Position numbers and translations under genes: made by a program
Source of the DNA: an uncultured Eudoraea sp.
GTDB taxonomy: Bacteria > Bacteroidota > Bacteroidia > Flavobacteriales > Flavobacteriaceae
Length of the DNA stretch: 64,000 nt
Direction of reading: 5' to 3'
NCBI RefSeq assembly: GCF_947260015.1
Contig: NZ_CAMYOM010000005.1
Location: 62,001-126,000, forward strand
Notes under the pieces: model-generated
Told to the model about the DNA's origin: nothing
Seen by the model: the letters and a program-made list of their open reading frames with translations, nothing else
Databases searched by the model: none
Shown: positions 27,619-35,896 of the stretch, piece by piece
Numbering within the stretch: the first letter of the stretch is position 1
How the letters are laid out: each line of letters opens with the position of its first letter

Positions 27619-29607
27619 ATGAAATTTAAGGTAGTATCTGAATTTGAACCAACAGGAGACCAACCTGAAGCAATTAAACAGCTGACAGAAGGTATAGAAA
27701 CTGGTGAACGTTATCAAACATTATTAGGAGTAACCGGATCTGGTAAAACGTTTACTGTGGCCAATGTAATTGAAGAAGTTCAAAGGCCAACATTGGTTTT
27801 GGCTCACAACAAAACATTAGCGGCCCAACTATATTCTGAATTCAAACAGTTTTTTCCGGAAAATGCCGTTGAATATTTTGTCTCCTATTATGATTACTAT
27901 CAGCCTGAAGCTTATATTCCTACCTCGGGATTATATATTGAAAAAGATCTTTCCATAAATGAGGATATAGAGAAACTGCGACTAAGCGCTACTTCGTCTC
28001 TATTATCCGGAAGAAGAGACGTTATTGTGGTGGCTTCAGTTTCCTGTTTATACGGTATCGGAAACCCTGTGGAGTTTCAAAAAAATGTTATCTCCATACA
28101 GAAAGATCAGGTTATTTCCAGAACCAAATTCCTTCATCAACTTGTACAGAGTCTTTATTCAAGAACGACAGCGGATTTCCGAAATGGGAATTTTAGAGTA
28201 AAAGGGGATGTGGTAGATGTATTTCCAAGTTATGCTGATCACGCCTACAGAATCCATTTCTTTGGGGATGAGATAGAAGAAATTGAAGCTTTTGATCCTT
28301 ATAAGAATAAGGCATTGGAGCGTTATGAAAATCTAAATATATATCCTGCGAATATGTTTGTGACCTCACCCGATATCCTTCAGGGCGCCATTCATCAAAT
28401 ACAGGAAGATCTTGTAAGTCAGGTTGAATACTTTAAAAGTATTCCTAAACCTCTTGAAGCCAAACGACTCGAAGAACGTACCAATTTTGATTTGGAAATG
28501 ATCCGAGAATTAGGATATTGCTCGGGTATCGAAAATTATTCAAGGTATCTTGATGGTCGTGAACCTGGCACCAGACCATTCTGCCTACTGGACTATTTCC
28601 CGGATGACTTCTTAATGGTTGTAGACGAAAGTCATGTTACAATACCTCAGGTGCACGCAATGTATGGTGGTGACAGGTCCCGAAAAGAAAATCTTGTGGA
28701 GTATGGATTTCGCTTACCGGCAGCCATGGACAACCGACCTTTAAAATTTGAAGAATTTGAAGCGCTTCAGAATCAGGTAATCTATGCCAGTGCTACCCCC
28801 GCAGATTATGAATTGCAGAACAGTCAGGGTGTTTTTGTTGAACAGGTAATTCGTCCTACAGGCCTTTTAGATCCGGAAATAGATATCCGTCCAAGTTTAA
28901 ATCAAATTGATGATCTGGTAGAAGAAATACAACAACGGGTAGAACTAGACGAACGCACCCTTGTAACCACACTTACCAAAAGAATGGCCGAGGAGCTCGC
29001 TAAATATCTTGCAAGGATCAATGTGAGATGTCGATATATACATAGTGATGTGGACACTTTGGAGAGGGTTGAAATAATGCAGGATTTACGAAAAGGGGTC
29101 TTTGATGTCTTAATTGGAGTTAATTTATTAAGAGAAGGTTTGGACTTGCCTGAGGTATCACTTGTGGCAATTTTGGATGCAGACAAAGAAGGGTTTCTGA
29201 GAAGTAACCGCTCATTAACGCAAACTGTGGGAAGAGCTGCACGTCATTTAAACGGCAAAGCAATTATGTATGCGGACAGAATTACAGCAAGCATGCAAAA
29301 AACGATAGATGAGACGAATTACCGACGGGAAAAACAAACAGCGTATAATATTTCAAATAATATCATTCCTAAGGCACTTAACAAAAGTTTGGACAATGCA
29401 CTTGCCAAGAATTCTGTTTCTACCTACCATTTTATAAAAGAAGAAATTAGAGCTGCAGAACCTGACTTGCAATATATTACGAAAGATCAAAGGGAAAAGC
29501 TGATCAGAGAGAAGAGAAAAGCAATGGAAAAAGCAGCAAAAGAATTAGATTTTATGCATGCTGCAAAACTCAGAGATGAAATAAAGATGCTGCAACACCA
29601 GAGCTAA
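27619..29607 (+). CDS. uvrB: Excinuclease ABC subunit B
   Basis: Damage-verification helicase of nucleotide excision repair; loaded by UvrA and recruiting UvrC. The 662-residue protein is full length. Visible are the Walker A GVTGSGKTFT (about 39-48), the beta-hairpin YYDYYQPEAYIP (damage probing), the DEAD-type VVDESHV, ASATPADYE, and helicase motif VI QTVGRAARHLNGK, ending in the C-terminal UVR domain (about 622-660, EKAAKELDFMHAAKLRDEIKML) that contacts UvrC. uvrA and uvrC are not in the window. Monocistronic. Confidence 0.98.
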   Translation: MKFKVVSEFEPTGDQPEAIKQLTEGIETGERYQTLLGVTGSGKTFTVANVIEEVQRPTLVLAHNKTLAAQLYSEFKQFFPENAVEYFVSYYDYYQPEAYIPTSGLYIEKDLSINEDIEKLRLSATSSLLSGRRDVIVVASVSCLYGIGNPVEFQKNVISIQKDQVISRTKFLHQLVQSLYSRTTADFRNGNFRVKGDVVDVFPSYADHAYRIHFFGDEIEEIEAFDPYKNKALERYENLNIYPANMFVTSPDILQGAIHQIQEDLVSQVEYFKSIPKPLEAKRLEERTNFDLEMIRELGYCSGIENYSRYLDGREPGTRPFCLLDYFPDDFLMVVDESHVTIPQVHAMYGGDRSRKENLVEYGFRLPAAMDNRPLKFEEFEALQNQVIYASATPADYELQNSQGVFVEQVIRPTGLLDPEIDIRPSLNQIDDLVEEIQQRVELDERTLVTTLTKRMAEELAKYLARINVRCRYIHSDVDTLERVEIMQDLRKGVFDVLIGVNLLREGLDLPEVSLVAILDADKEGFLRSNRSLTQTVGRAARHLNGKAIMYADRITASMQKTIDETNYRREKQTAYNISNNIIPKALNKSLDNALAKNSVSTYHFIKEEIRAAEPDLQYITKDQREKLIREKRKAMEKAAKELDFMHAAKLRDEIKMLQHQS

Positions 29608-29610
29608 AAA

Positions 29611-29640
29611 AAGAGCGCCCTGATAAATCAAGACGCTCTT
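29611..29640. terminator. Bidirectional terminator between uvrB and hsp20
   Basis: AAGAGCG (29611-29617) pairs with CGCTCTT (29634-29640), with an inner TGAT / ATCA pair. On the minus strand the hairpin is followed by a run of seven T, so it is a strong terminator for the heat shock gene and a weaker one for uvrB. Confidence 0.75.
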
Positions 29641-29641
29641 C

Positions 29642-29688
29642 CTAACCAACTAAACAAACCAACTATTATGAATACCCTTAAGAGGGTA
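29642..29688 (-). ncRNA. Possible 3'-UTR element of hsp20: hairpin plus unstructured linker
   Basis: Between the hsp20 stop and its terminator lie a TACCC / GGGTA hairpin (29673-29688) and a 29-base stretch (29641-29669) with no G on the plus strand (no C on the minus strand). Together with the terminator this is the layout of a small RNA or a structured 3' UTR. There is no direct proof of a separate transcript. Confidence 0.25.
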
Positions 29689-29708
29689 CCACATAGTGTT
29701 TTTAATAC

Positions 29709-30137
29709 TTATTTCTCAATCTCAATTAATCTTTTGGGTTTAGGAAGTGACTCTTCTTTCTTAGGTAAACTAAACCTTAAAATACCATTTTCATAAGAGG
29801 CTTTAATTCCCTCCTCTTTCACGGTTTCTGGGAGCGTAAACGATCTTTTAAATGAAGAATAAGAAAATTCTCTACGAGTGTAACTCGCTTCCTTAACTTC
29901 TTCTTCTCTTTGCACTTCACTGGTAATTGTCAAAACCTGTTCATCAATTTCAATATTAAAATCTTCTTTTTTTCTTCCAGGAACAGATAACTCCAATTCG
30001 AAACTTGTTTCATTATCCTGAATATTAACTGGAGGAAATGCGCTCCTGTAATTTTCCAATCCGCCGAACCAATCAGGCTTAAGGATTTCATTCATTAAGG
30101 AAGGAAAAACCAAATTATTTCTTTTAACTATACTCAT
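29709..30137 (-). CDS. Small heat shock protein, Hsp20/alpha-crystallin family
   Basis: ATP-independent holdase chaperone that keeps unfolding proteins soluble. The 142-residue product has the alpha-crystallin domain from about residue 33 (PPVNIQDNETSFELELSVPGRKKEDFNIEIDEQ) to GILRFSLPKKEES, including the ENGILRFSLPK signature, and a short C-terminal tail (LPKPKRLIEIEK) with the IEI anchor motif for oligomers. I start at ATG 30137 (MSIVKRNN, preceded by an A-rich aaaaaagatagtatc); a frame extending to 30197 adds 20 residues without family support. A hairpin and terminator follow the gene. Confidence 0.93.
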   Translation of the reverse strand: MSIVKRNNLVFPSLMNEILKPDWFGGLENYRSAFPPVNIQDNETSFELELSVPGRKKEDFNIEIDEQVLTITSEVQREEEVKEASYTRREFSYSSFKRSFTLPETVKEEGIKASYENGILRFSLPKKEESLPKPKRLIEIEK

Positions 30138-30360
30138 GATACTATCTTTTTTATTAAACTTATTTACTTGATTATTAATAGTCAAATCATATACCAAGCT
30201 TAACTAACTGCCTTTTTGGCTTATTAACGGGTATTCTTAATGCCATTATGGCGCATTTACTTAACCACAAAGCAATAACTTTTAGTTGCTAAAAGGTTTA
30301 TTGAAAGCCATGGGCTATATACCCAGAAGAATGAATTTAATAAAATATTGATGCTTAAAT

Positions 30361-30762
30361 TTAGTTGTAATGTGCTTTAAAAATATTAATTAGCACTTCA
30401 GGGGGAATTATTTTATCCGGATAATCATGCATAACGGTTAGAACCTGTTCGATGGCAGATGGTGGTAAACCCATGCCAAGGCCAATATTGTGTAGTTTAC
30501 CAATTTCAATTTGATGTTGTTCCTGATCAACATTCATTAGTAGCACCAATCTATGGAACTGCAGAATACGATCTGCTTGTGTTTTAGGTACAGTTATTTT
30601 TTCCTGTTTGTCGAGAAGTGAATCAAATATATCCTTATCAATACCCAAAATAACAGCCACACCGAATAGAAAATTATATTCAGCATCTTTTAAAGCATGA
30701 TCGGCCTTTGCAAAAGCAATCATTTCGGATAATATGCTAAGTTTTTCTTTATAGCTACTCAT
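30361..30762 (-). CDS. TerB-like helical protein
   Basis: A 133-residue all-helical cytoplasmic protein with the layout of the TerB/DjlA-N fold: EKLSILSEMIAFAKADHALKDAEYNFLFGVAVILGI, i.e. an acidic helix pair with a conserved K-A-D-H/G start, repeated as VDQEQHQIEIGKLHNIGLGMGLP in the second half. Proteins of this shape are often labelled tellurite resistance TerB, but no other ter gene is nearby and resistance should not be assumed. A metal-binding or scaffold role is possible. Single gene, with divergent DUF1456 gene 139 bases away. Confidence 0.7.
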   Translation of the reverse strand: MSSYKEKLSILSEMIAFAKADHALKDAEYNFLFGVAVILGIDKDIFDSLLDKQEKITVPKTQADRILQFHRLVLLMNVDQEQHQIEIGKLHNIGLGMGLPPSAIEQVLTVMHDYPDKIIPPEVLINIFKAHYN

Positions 30763-30901
30763 TCTTTAATTTGTTAATCCCTCCTTTAATTTAGTCATAT
30801 CTATAACACCAAAATGCCCAATTTCGTATAAAAAACGGTCCAAAAGACTCAAAAACGGCTAAGGATTCGTTATTTATAATAACTTGCATAAAATGCCTGA
30901 T

Positions 30902-31252
30902 ATGACCAATAATGATATATTAAAAAAACTTCGTGTGGCATTAATGCTTCGTGATGATCAAATTGTAGAAATTCTTGAATTAGTTGATTTCAGAATTTCA
31001 AAAAGTGAAATCGGCGCTTTTTGCCGGAAGGAAGGACATCCTAAATACCGTGAATGTGGAGATCAGGTATTGCGCAATTTCCTTAACGGTTTAGTTATTC
31101 ATTTAAGAGGGACAAAAGAAAATCCAAAAATCCCAATAGAGGTTTTAAAACAAACAAAAAAACCGGAAAGCACTCCACCTAGGAAATATGAAAAACCGAA
31201 AAAAAAGCCTGATCTTAGTTATGTCAAATACAAAAACAAAAAAAAATCCTGA
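30902..31252 (+). CDS. DUF1456 family protein (YehS-like)
   Basis: A small, basic protein of about 116 residues with one DUF1456 unit (NNDILKKLRVALMLRDDQIVEIL ... KYRECGDQVLRNFLNGLVIHLRG), which is present twice in E. coli YehS; here there is a single copy followed by a Lys-rich, Pro-rich tail (KKPESTPPRKYEKPKKK), which looks like a nucleic-acid-binding extension. Function unknown. Starts at TTG 30884, ATG 30893 and ATG 30902 are all in frame; 30902 begins the domain directly and is preferred. The stop codon sits in the stem of a terminator. Confidence 0.8.
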   Translation: MTNNDILKKLRVALMLRDDQIVEILELVDFRISKSEIGAFCRKEGHPKYRECGDQVLRNFLNGLVIHLRGTKENPKIPIEVLKQTKKPESTPPRKYEKPKKKPDLSYVKYKNKKKS

Positions 31253-31270
31253 ATAAATTCAGGATTTTCT
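31240..31270. terminator. Bidirectional terminator between DUF1456 gene and the secreted protein gene
   Basis: AATCCTGAAT (31245-31254) and ATTCAGGATT (31257-31266) form a perfect 10-base inverted repeat flanked by an A-run on the left and T-rich bases on the right. It lies between two converging genes and includes the stop codon of the plus-strand gene. Confidence 0.8.
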
Positions 31271-31287
31271 CTTGCATCAATAGTTTG

Positions 31288-31623
31288 TTATTCCGTAATA
31301 CGAACCGGAACCGTATACATTTTACCTTCTTTGACACTTGATACTTGTACTTTTTTGTAATTCAACCTGCTTTTTACAAACATTTCCAAGACGTCATCTT
31401 CTGTATCAACGGATATGACCACTATTTCATGGTCTGCATTTAAAGTAAACAAAACATTGGCTGTCAAATCATTATCGTTAATAATAAAATTGTTTCTTTC
31501 TAACAGCTCTCCTATTTGAGTAGCAATATTAGTGTTTGGATCTGTTGATGTAGGTTCGGTTGCAAAAAGATTTCCTGATGTTAGTAGAACTGCCGCTACT
31601 AAAACGAAACTGAATTTTCTCAT
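31288..31623 (-). CDS. Small secreted protein of unknown function
   Basis: A 111-residue protein with a clear signal peptide (MRKFSFVLVAAVLLTSGNLFA, cleavage about residue 21), so exported to the periplasm or outside. The mature part is about 90 residues with an alpha-beta pattern (IGELLERNNFIIND, VLFTLNADHEIVVISVDTEDD, YTVPVRITE). No cysteine pair and no known motif. Its content suggests a small mixed fold of a family common in marine flavobacteria; I cannot name it. It is a single gene with a terminator downstream and an AT-rich 275-base region upstream. Confidence 0.72.
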   Translation of the reverse strand: MRKFSFVLVAAVLLTSGNLFATEPTSTDPNTNIATQIGELLERNNFIINDNDLTANVLFTLNADHEIVVISVDTEDDVLEMFVKSRLNYKKVQVSSVKEGKMYTVPVRITE

Positions 31624-31844
31624 GATGTTGTTTGTTTAATGATTGATGAATAAATTAATTGATGATTTGTTATAATAGACGACCAATAATTAAGAATGTT
31701 ACAGCTATTCTTAGTTTTAACAAAACTTTAATCAATAGTTTAACTACTAATTCCTTAGAAACCAGAAATTATTTGTGTGATATAAAGCCCTAAAAAAGGT
31801 TAATGGTAATTTAATATAGATAACACATTGTTACTTATAGAAAT

Positions 31845-31880
31845 AAAAAAAAAGGCTATGTTCAAAACATAGCCCTTTTT
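31845..31880. terminator. Terminator downstream of sucC
   Basis: GGCTATGTT (31854-31862) pairs with AACATAGCC (31866-31874) across a three-base loop. The minus strand has a run of A/T turning into many T after the stem, so it ends the sucC message; the plus side also has a T-run. Confidence 0.82.
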
Positions 31881-31898
31881 TATAAAATCTTAGTAATC

Positions 31899-33098
31899 CT
31901 AAATTTCGGCTAAAACTTCTTTTACTTTATCCGCTGCTTCCTGGAATTGAACAGCTGAGTGTACGGCAAGTCCGGAATTATCAATTATCTCCTTGGCCAA
32001 TTCGGCATTAGTGCCTTGTAATCGAACAATAATAGGAATTTTAATAGCATCTCCCATATTTTTATAAGCATCTACGACCCCTTGTGCTACTCTGTCGCAT
32101 CTAACGATACCTCCAAAAATATTTATAAGGATAGCTTTCACCGCAGTATCTTTTAATATAATACGAAATGCTTCTTCCACCCTTTTGGCATCAGCAGTAC
32201 CACCCACATCAAGAAAGTTAGCCGGTTCCCCGCCTGCCATTTTTATCAAGTCCATAGTTGCCATTGCCAATCCCGCTCCATTGACCATACATCCTACGTT
32301 TCCATCAAGATCCACATAATTCAATCCTACAGCACGCGCTTCTACTTCAATGGGGCTTTCTTCACGCAAATCCCGCATTTCGGCATATTGCTTTCTCCTG
32401 TATAGGGAATTATCATCTATAGATACCTTGGCATCAACAGCCATTATCAAATTATCCGATGTCTTAAGAACCGGATTTATTTCAAACATATTAGAATCAC
32501 TTTGGTCATATGCCTTATAAAGTGCTGTAACAAATTTGGTCATTTCTTTAAAAGCAATTCCGGATAAACCCAGATTAAAAGCTATTTTTCTGGCCTGGAA
32601 TGCCAATAATCCAACAGCCGGATCAATTTCCTCCGTAAAAATAAGGTGCGGTGTTTTATCAGCTACATCTTCAATATCCATGCCCCCTTCCGTTGAGTAC
32701 ATTATCATATTTCTTCCACTAGACCTATTCAGTAAAACGGACATGTAAAACTCACTCGTTTCACTTTCACCCGGATAATAGACATCTTCCGCAATCAGTA
32801 CCTGATGCACTTTTTTACCCTCTGCTGAAGTTTGAGGGGTAACTAAGTTCATTCCTATAATATTACCTGAAACCTCCTCTACTTCTTTTAAATTTTTTGC
32901 CAGCTTTACGCCTCCTCCTTTTCCCCTTCCACCTGCATGCACTTGTGCCTTAATCACAAACCATTTAGTGCCGGTTTCTCTTGTAAGTTGTTTTGCCACA
33001 TCTACGGCTTCTTGCGGACTGTGGGCGACGAGACCGCGTTGAATTCGTACTCCAAAACTTGCCAAAATTTCTTTTCCCTGGTATTCGTGAAGATTCAT
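31899..33098 (-). CDS. sucC: Succinyl-CoA synthetase, ADP-forming, beta subunit
   Basis: TCA-cycle enzyme subunit converting succinyl-CoA to succinate with ATP formation, together with SucD. The product from ATG 33098 is 399 residues: an ATP-grasp domain starting MNLHEYQGKEILASFGV, with KAQVHAGGRGKGGGVKLAK (nucleotide-binding loop), EINPVLKT (metal ligands), and a C-terminal CoA-ligase domain with DVGGTADAKRVEEAF and NIFGGIVRCDRVA. The open frame runs to 33146 but the extra 16 residues have no family counterpart. sucD is not adjacent, as in many Bacteroidetes. Flanked by its own terminator. Confidence 0.97.
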   Translation of the reverse strand: MNLHEYQGKEILASFGVRIQRGLVAHSPQEAVDVAKQLTRETGTKWFVIKAQVHAGGRGKGGGVKLAKNLKEVEEVSGNIIGMNLVTPQTSAEGKKVHQVLIAEDVYYPGESETSEFYMSVLLNRSSGRNMIMYSTEGGMDIEDVADKTPHLIFTEEIDPAVGLLAFQARKIAFNLGLSGIAFKEMTKFVTALYKAYDQSDSNMFEINPVLKTSDNLIMAVDAKVSIDDNSLYRRKQYAEMRDLREESPIEVEARAVGLNYVDLDGNVGCMVNGAGLAMATMDLIKMAGGEPANFLDVGGTADAKRVEEAFRIILKDTAVKAILINIFGGIVRCDRVAQGVVDAYKNMGDAIKIPIIVRLQGTNAELAKEIIDNSGLAVHSAVQFQEAADKVKEVLAEI

Positions 33099-33123
33099 AT
33101 TACAATTTGTGATTGTTAAGAGG

Positions 33124-33131
33124 CAAAAATA
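33124..33131 (-). promoter_or_regulatory. Candidate -7 box (TATTTTTG) for sucC
   Basis: Read on the minus strand this is TATTTTTG, 25 bases upstream of the sucC start codon, a good position for a -7 element with a short leader. No exact TTTG at the -33 position is visible. It also lies inside the rejected 48-base N-terminal extension, supporting the shorter start. Confidence 0.35.
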
Positions 33132-33255
33132 GGAAACGGACGGCATTTACCCTAATAAAACGATAAATAGGACTTAATCTTTTTAAGAATCCACAAACTT
33201 TGGAGTAGTATTCTTTGGAAAGGAATATTAATAGTCATCCAGTCAGTTTTTATAT

Positions 33256-33894
33256 CTAAATTTTAAAAGCTTTAAAATCTAATGGATCAAAATTTCTGAA
33301 ATGACCATTCAATTCTATGAGTACTTTAGTACGATTAACTTCATTTAGGACCTGAATGGTTACCAATAAATGATTCATTATAAATTGCAAACGTTCCCTT
33401 TCACTTGCTAACTGTAAGAGCTGGTATTCCTGTTCAAATGAAAGACCCATTTTGTGGGCAAGGGTATAGCTATTAAACATTTCTATTCCAATGGGCGCAA
33501 AAGGAACTTCCATAAGTTGGTATAACTCCTTAAGTTTTTGAAATACTTCTTGTTTCGCAGTTAATTCACTGTCCTTAATATTATCTATGAATTGTACCTC
33601 GCCACCGGCATATAGTCTTTTATTCATTGAGTTATCAAAAGAAACCACCCTGAATATCTGTCTCGCTACACATACAACATCCATTGCCCCACTTTCATAG
33701 GTGTTAACGACTTCCATCAACTGAACCTCAGTTCCAAAAGCAATATTATCATCAATATACACTGGTATACCAAATGTAATAGCCTCTTTACGGCAATCAT
33801 TGATAAGTTGTTTATACCTTTCCTCAAAAATGTGTAAAGGCACCTTTTCACCGGGAAAGAAAACAGATTGCAAAGGGAAAAAGGGTAGTTTCAT
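33256..33894 (-). CDS. LON peptidase substrate-binding domain protein
   Basis: A 212-residue stand-alone version of the N-terminal domain of Lon protease: LPFFPLQSVFFPGEKVPLHIFEERYKQLINDC, then GTEVQLMEVVNTYESGAMDVVCVARQIFRV. No AAA+ or protease domain follows; the rest (about 110-212) is helical. Such single-domain proteins are widespread, cytoplasmic, and of unknown function, possibly adaptors or modulators of proteolysis. Monocistronic, divergent from lysA. Confidence 0.87.
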   Translation of the reverse strand: MKLPFFPLQSVFFPGEKVPLHIFEERYKQLINDCRKEAITFGIPVYIDDNIAFGTEVQLMEVVNTYESGAMDVVCVARQIFRVVSFDNSMNKRLYAGGEVQFIDNIKDSELTAKQEVFQKLKELYQLMEVPFAPIGIEMFNSYTLAHKMGLSFEQEYQLLQLASERERLQFIMNHLLVTIQVLNEVNRTKVLIELNGHFRNFDPLDFKAFKI

Positions 33895-34008
33895 ATTAAA
33901 ATATTTTTCTAAAAATACAAAGTGAACTACATAGTCGCAAATGATGCATTAATTAAGATTGTTATATTTGTAACTATTTGTTTTATTTATAATTATTCTG
34001 CGTTTTAT

Positions 34009-34040
34009 TTTGTGCAATAGCCCCAAGTATTTTAGTTTTG
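34009..34040 (+). promoter_or_regulatory. Promoter of lysA
   Basis: TTTG (34009-34012), 20-base spacer, TAGTTTTG (34033-34040): both halves of the Bacteroidetes consensus. The -7 box covers the TTG at 34038 which would otherwise be an upstream start for lysA, so translation must begin at ATG 34059. Confidence 0.55.
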
Positions 34041-34058
34041 TTCAAAAGCAAGGTTAAG

Positions 34059-35300
34059 ATGAAGTATACCGATCTATTAAACATTACAAAAGAGTACGGA
34101 AATCCTGTATATGTTTACGATGCTGAAAAGATAAAATCTCAGTTCAACAGGCTAACCAATGCCTTTAAAACAGTTAAAAAATTAAAATTAAATTACGCTG
34201 CAAAAGCACTTTCCAACCTAACAATATTGAGGTTAATGAATGACCTTGGGAGTGGTTTGGACACCGTATCAATACAAGAGGTAAAACTAGGACTTATGGC
34301 TGGTTTTAAGCCTGAAGAAATCATTTATACCCCGAATGGAGTTTCTTTAGAGGAAATAGAAGAAGCCGCAGCTTTAGGAGCACGAATAAATATTGATAAT
34401 CTTTCTATCCTTGAGCAATTTGGCAGCAAACATCCTGATATTCCTGTATGTATTAGAATAAACCCTCATGTAATGGCCGGTGGAAATTCTAATATATCGG
34501 TGGGCCACATTGATTCAAAATTTGGTATTAGCATCCATCAAATTCCTCATTTATTGAGAATTGTTGAACTAACTAAAATGACAATCAATGGCATACATAT
34601 GCACACCGGGAGTGATATTTTGGATATTGAGGTGTTTTTATATGCCTCAGAAATTCTCTTTGAAACTGCCAAAAATTTTAAAGAGCTGGACTTTATAGAT
34701 TTTGGAAGCGGATTTAAAGTACCATATAGAGATGGAGATATAGAGACCAATATTGAGGAATTGGGTGAAAAATTAAGTAGTCGGTTTAATGACTTTTGTG
34801 AAGAGTATGGAAAAGAACTGACTTTGGCTTTTGAACCAGGGAAGTTTCTTGTAAGTGAAGCCGGATACTTTCTAGCAAAAGTAAATGTGGTAAAACAGAC
34901 TACTTCTACCGTTTTTGCCAGTGTAGATTCCGGCTTTAATCATCTAATTCGCCCTATGCTCTATGGTGCCAATCATGAAATAATCAACATCTCCAATCCG
35001 GAAGGAAAAGAACGCTATTATTCAGTAGTTGGCTATATCTGCGAAACCGATACCTTTGCCAATAACAGGAGAATCAATGAAATTGCTGAAGGTGATATCC
35101 TTTGTTTTAAAAATGCAGGAGCTTATTGCTTTAGTATGGCCAGTAATTACAATTCGAGATACAGACCGGCTGAAGTCCTTTGGTATCAGGGTAAATCTGT
35201 ACTTATACGGGAAAGAGAATCTTTTGATGATCTGATTAGAAATCAAATTGATATTAAAGATCTGTTTGCAACAAAGAATCAAAAAGCCATAGTGAAATAA
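34059..35300 (+). CDS. lysA: Diaminopimelate decarboxylase
   Basis: PLP enzyme converting meso-diaminopimelate to L-lysine, the last step of the pathway. The product from ATG 34059 is 413 residues. The alanine-racemase-type barrel shows LKLNYAAKALSN (PLP lysine), HIDSKFGI, GIHMHTGSDI, DFGSGFKVPY (phosphate-binding Gly-rich loop) and EPGKFLV; the C-terminal domain has CETDTF and NAGAYCFSMASNYN, with the active-site Cys and Tyr. An upstream TTG (34038) lies in the promoter and is rejected. dapD of the same pathway is at 10.3 kb; the genes are not clustered. Confidence 0.95.
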   Translation: MKYTDLLNITKEYGNPVYVYDAEKIKSQFNRLTNAFKTVKKLKLNYAAKALSNLTILRLMNDLGSGLDTVSIQEVKLGLMAGFKPEEIIYTPNGVSLEEIEEAAALGARINIDNLSILEQFGSKHPDIPVCIRINPHVMAGGNSNISVGHIDSKFGISIHQIPHLLRIVELTKMTINGIHMHTGSDILDIEVFLYASEILFETAKNFKELDFIDFGSGFKVPYRDGDIETNIEELGEKLSSRFNDFCEEYGKELTLAFEPGKFLVSEAGYFLAKVNVVKQTTSTVFASVDSGFNHLIRPMLYGANHEIINISNPEGKERYYSVVGYICETDTFANNRRINEIAEGDILCFKNAGAYCFSMASNYNSRYRPAEVLWYQGKSVLIRERESFDDLIRNQIDIKDLFATKNQKAIVK

Positions 35301-35361
35301 AGCAGTTAAATTTTCGTTAGTTTTGGTATAGTATTTGGACTAATAACTCAAATCAAATCTT

Positions 35362-35895
35362 ATGAAATTTAAGTCCCTGGCAATTTCTAAGCCCTTTCTC
35401 GTAGTCATTATTGGTTTATTAACCTTTACCGCAAGCGCTCAGCAGGTTAATTGGCTTAGCTGGAATGAAGCTGCATCACTGGCAGCAACAGACAAGAATC
35501 CAAAGAAAATCTTTGTGGACGTCTATACCGATTGGTGTGGCTGGTGTAAAAAAATGGATAAGGATACTTTTCAAAATGCAGAAGTGGCAGAATACATGTC
35601 CAATAACTTTTATATGGTTAAGCTGGATGGAGAAGGGAAAGAACCCATTGATTTTAAGGGCAAGACCTATAAGTATGTACCGTCGGGTAAAAGAGGTTAC
35701 CATGAGTTTGCTGCGGCTCTAATGCAAGGGCGGTTAAGCTACCCGACTGTGGTATTCATGGATGAGCAACTCAATATGCTCTCTCCTGTACCCGGATATC
35801 AAAAACCAGATCCCTTTTTAAATATTGCCCGATATTTTGGAGATAATATTTATAAGGAAAAAGACTGGAAAACTTATAGTGGAAATATAAAATAA
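35362..35895 (+). CDS. Secreted thioredoxin-family protein
   Basis: A 177-residue exported thioredoxin-fold protein. The signal peptide ends around TASAQQ (residue 26). The active site is WCGWCK (residues 58-63) in the context VYTDWCGWCKKMDKDTF, resembling the DUF255/thioredoxin_7 group, and the cis-proline loop is SYPTVVF. It probably acts as a periplasmic disulfide reductase or isomerase. The insert KEPIDFKGKTYKYVPSGKRGYHEF between the halves is longer than in classic thioredoxin. Converges with guaB; 1 base separates the ends. Confidence 0.88.
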   Translation: MKFKSLAISKPFLVVIIGLLTFTASAQQVNWLSWNEAASLAATDKNPKKIFVDVYTDWCGWCKKMDKDTFQNAEVAEYMSNNFYMVKLDGEGKEPIDFKGKTYKYVPSGKRGYHEFAAALMQGRLSYPTVVFMDEQLNMLSPVPGYQKPDPFLNIARYFGDNIYKEKDWKTYSGNIK

Positions 35896-35896
35896 A

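Noticed and set aside
29668-29790. Plus-strand small ORF starting MNTLKRVPHS behind a G-free leader, antisense to hsp20
   Set aside because: It overlaps the hsp20 coding sequence and has no recognisable product; the structured stretch is better explained as the hsp20 3' end. Listed as a possible RNA element instead.
30138-30197. Longer start for the Hsp20 gene
   Set aside because: The additional 20 residues are not conserved-looking and the ATG at 30137 has the A-rich lead typical of this genome.
30361-30762. Tellurite resistance function for the TerB-like protein
   Set aside because: Only the fold is suggested; no ter operon or other metal-resistance gene is near.
33099-33146. N-terminal extension of sucC
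   Set aside because: The extra 16 residues have no counterpart in the family, contain a candidate -7 box, and MNLHEYQGKEIL is the standard SucC beginning.
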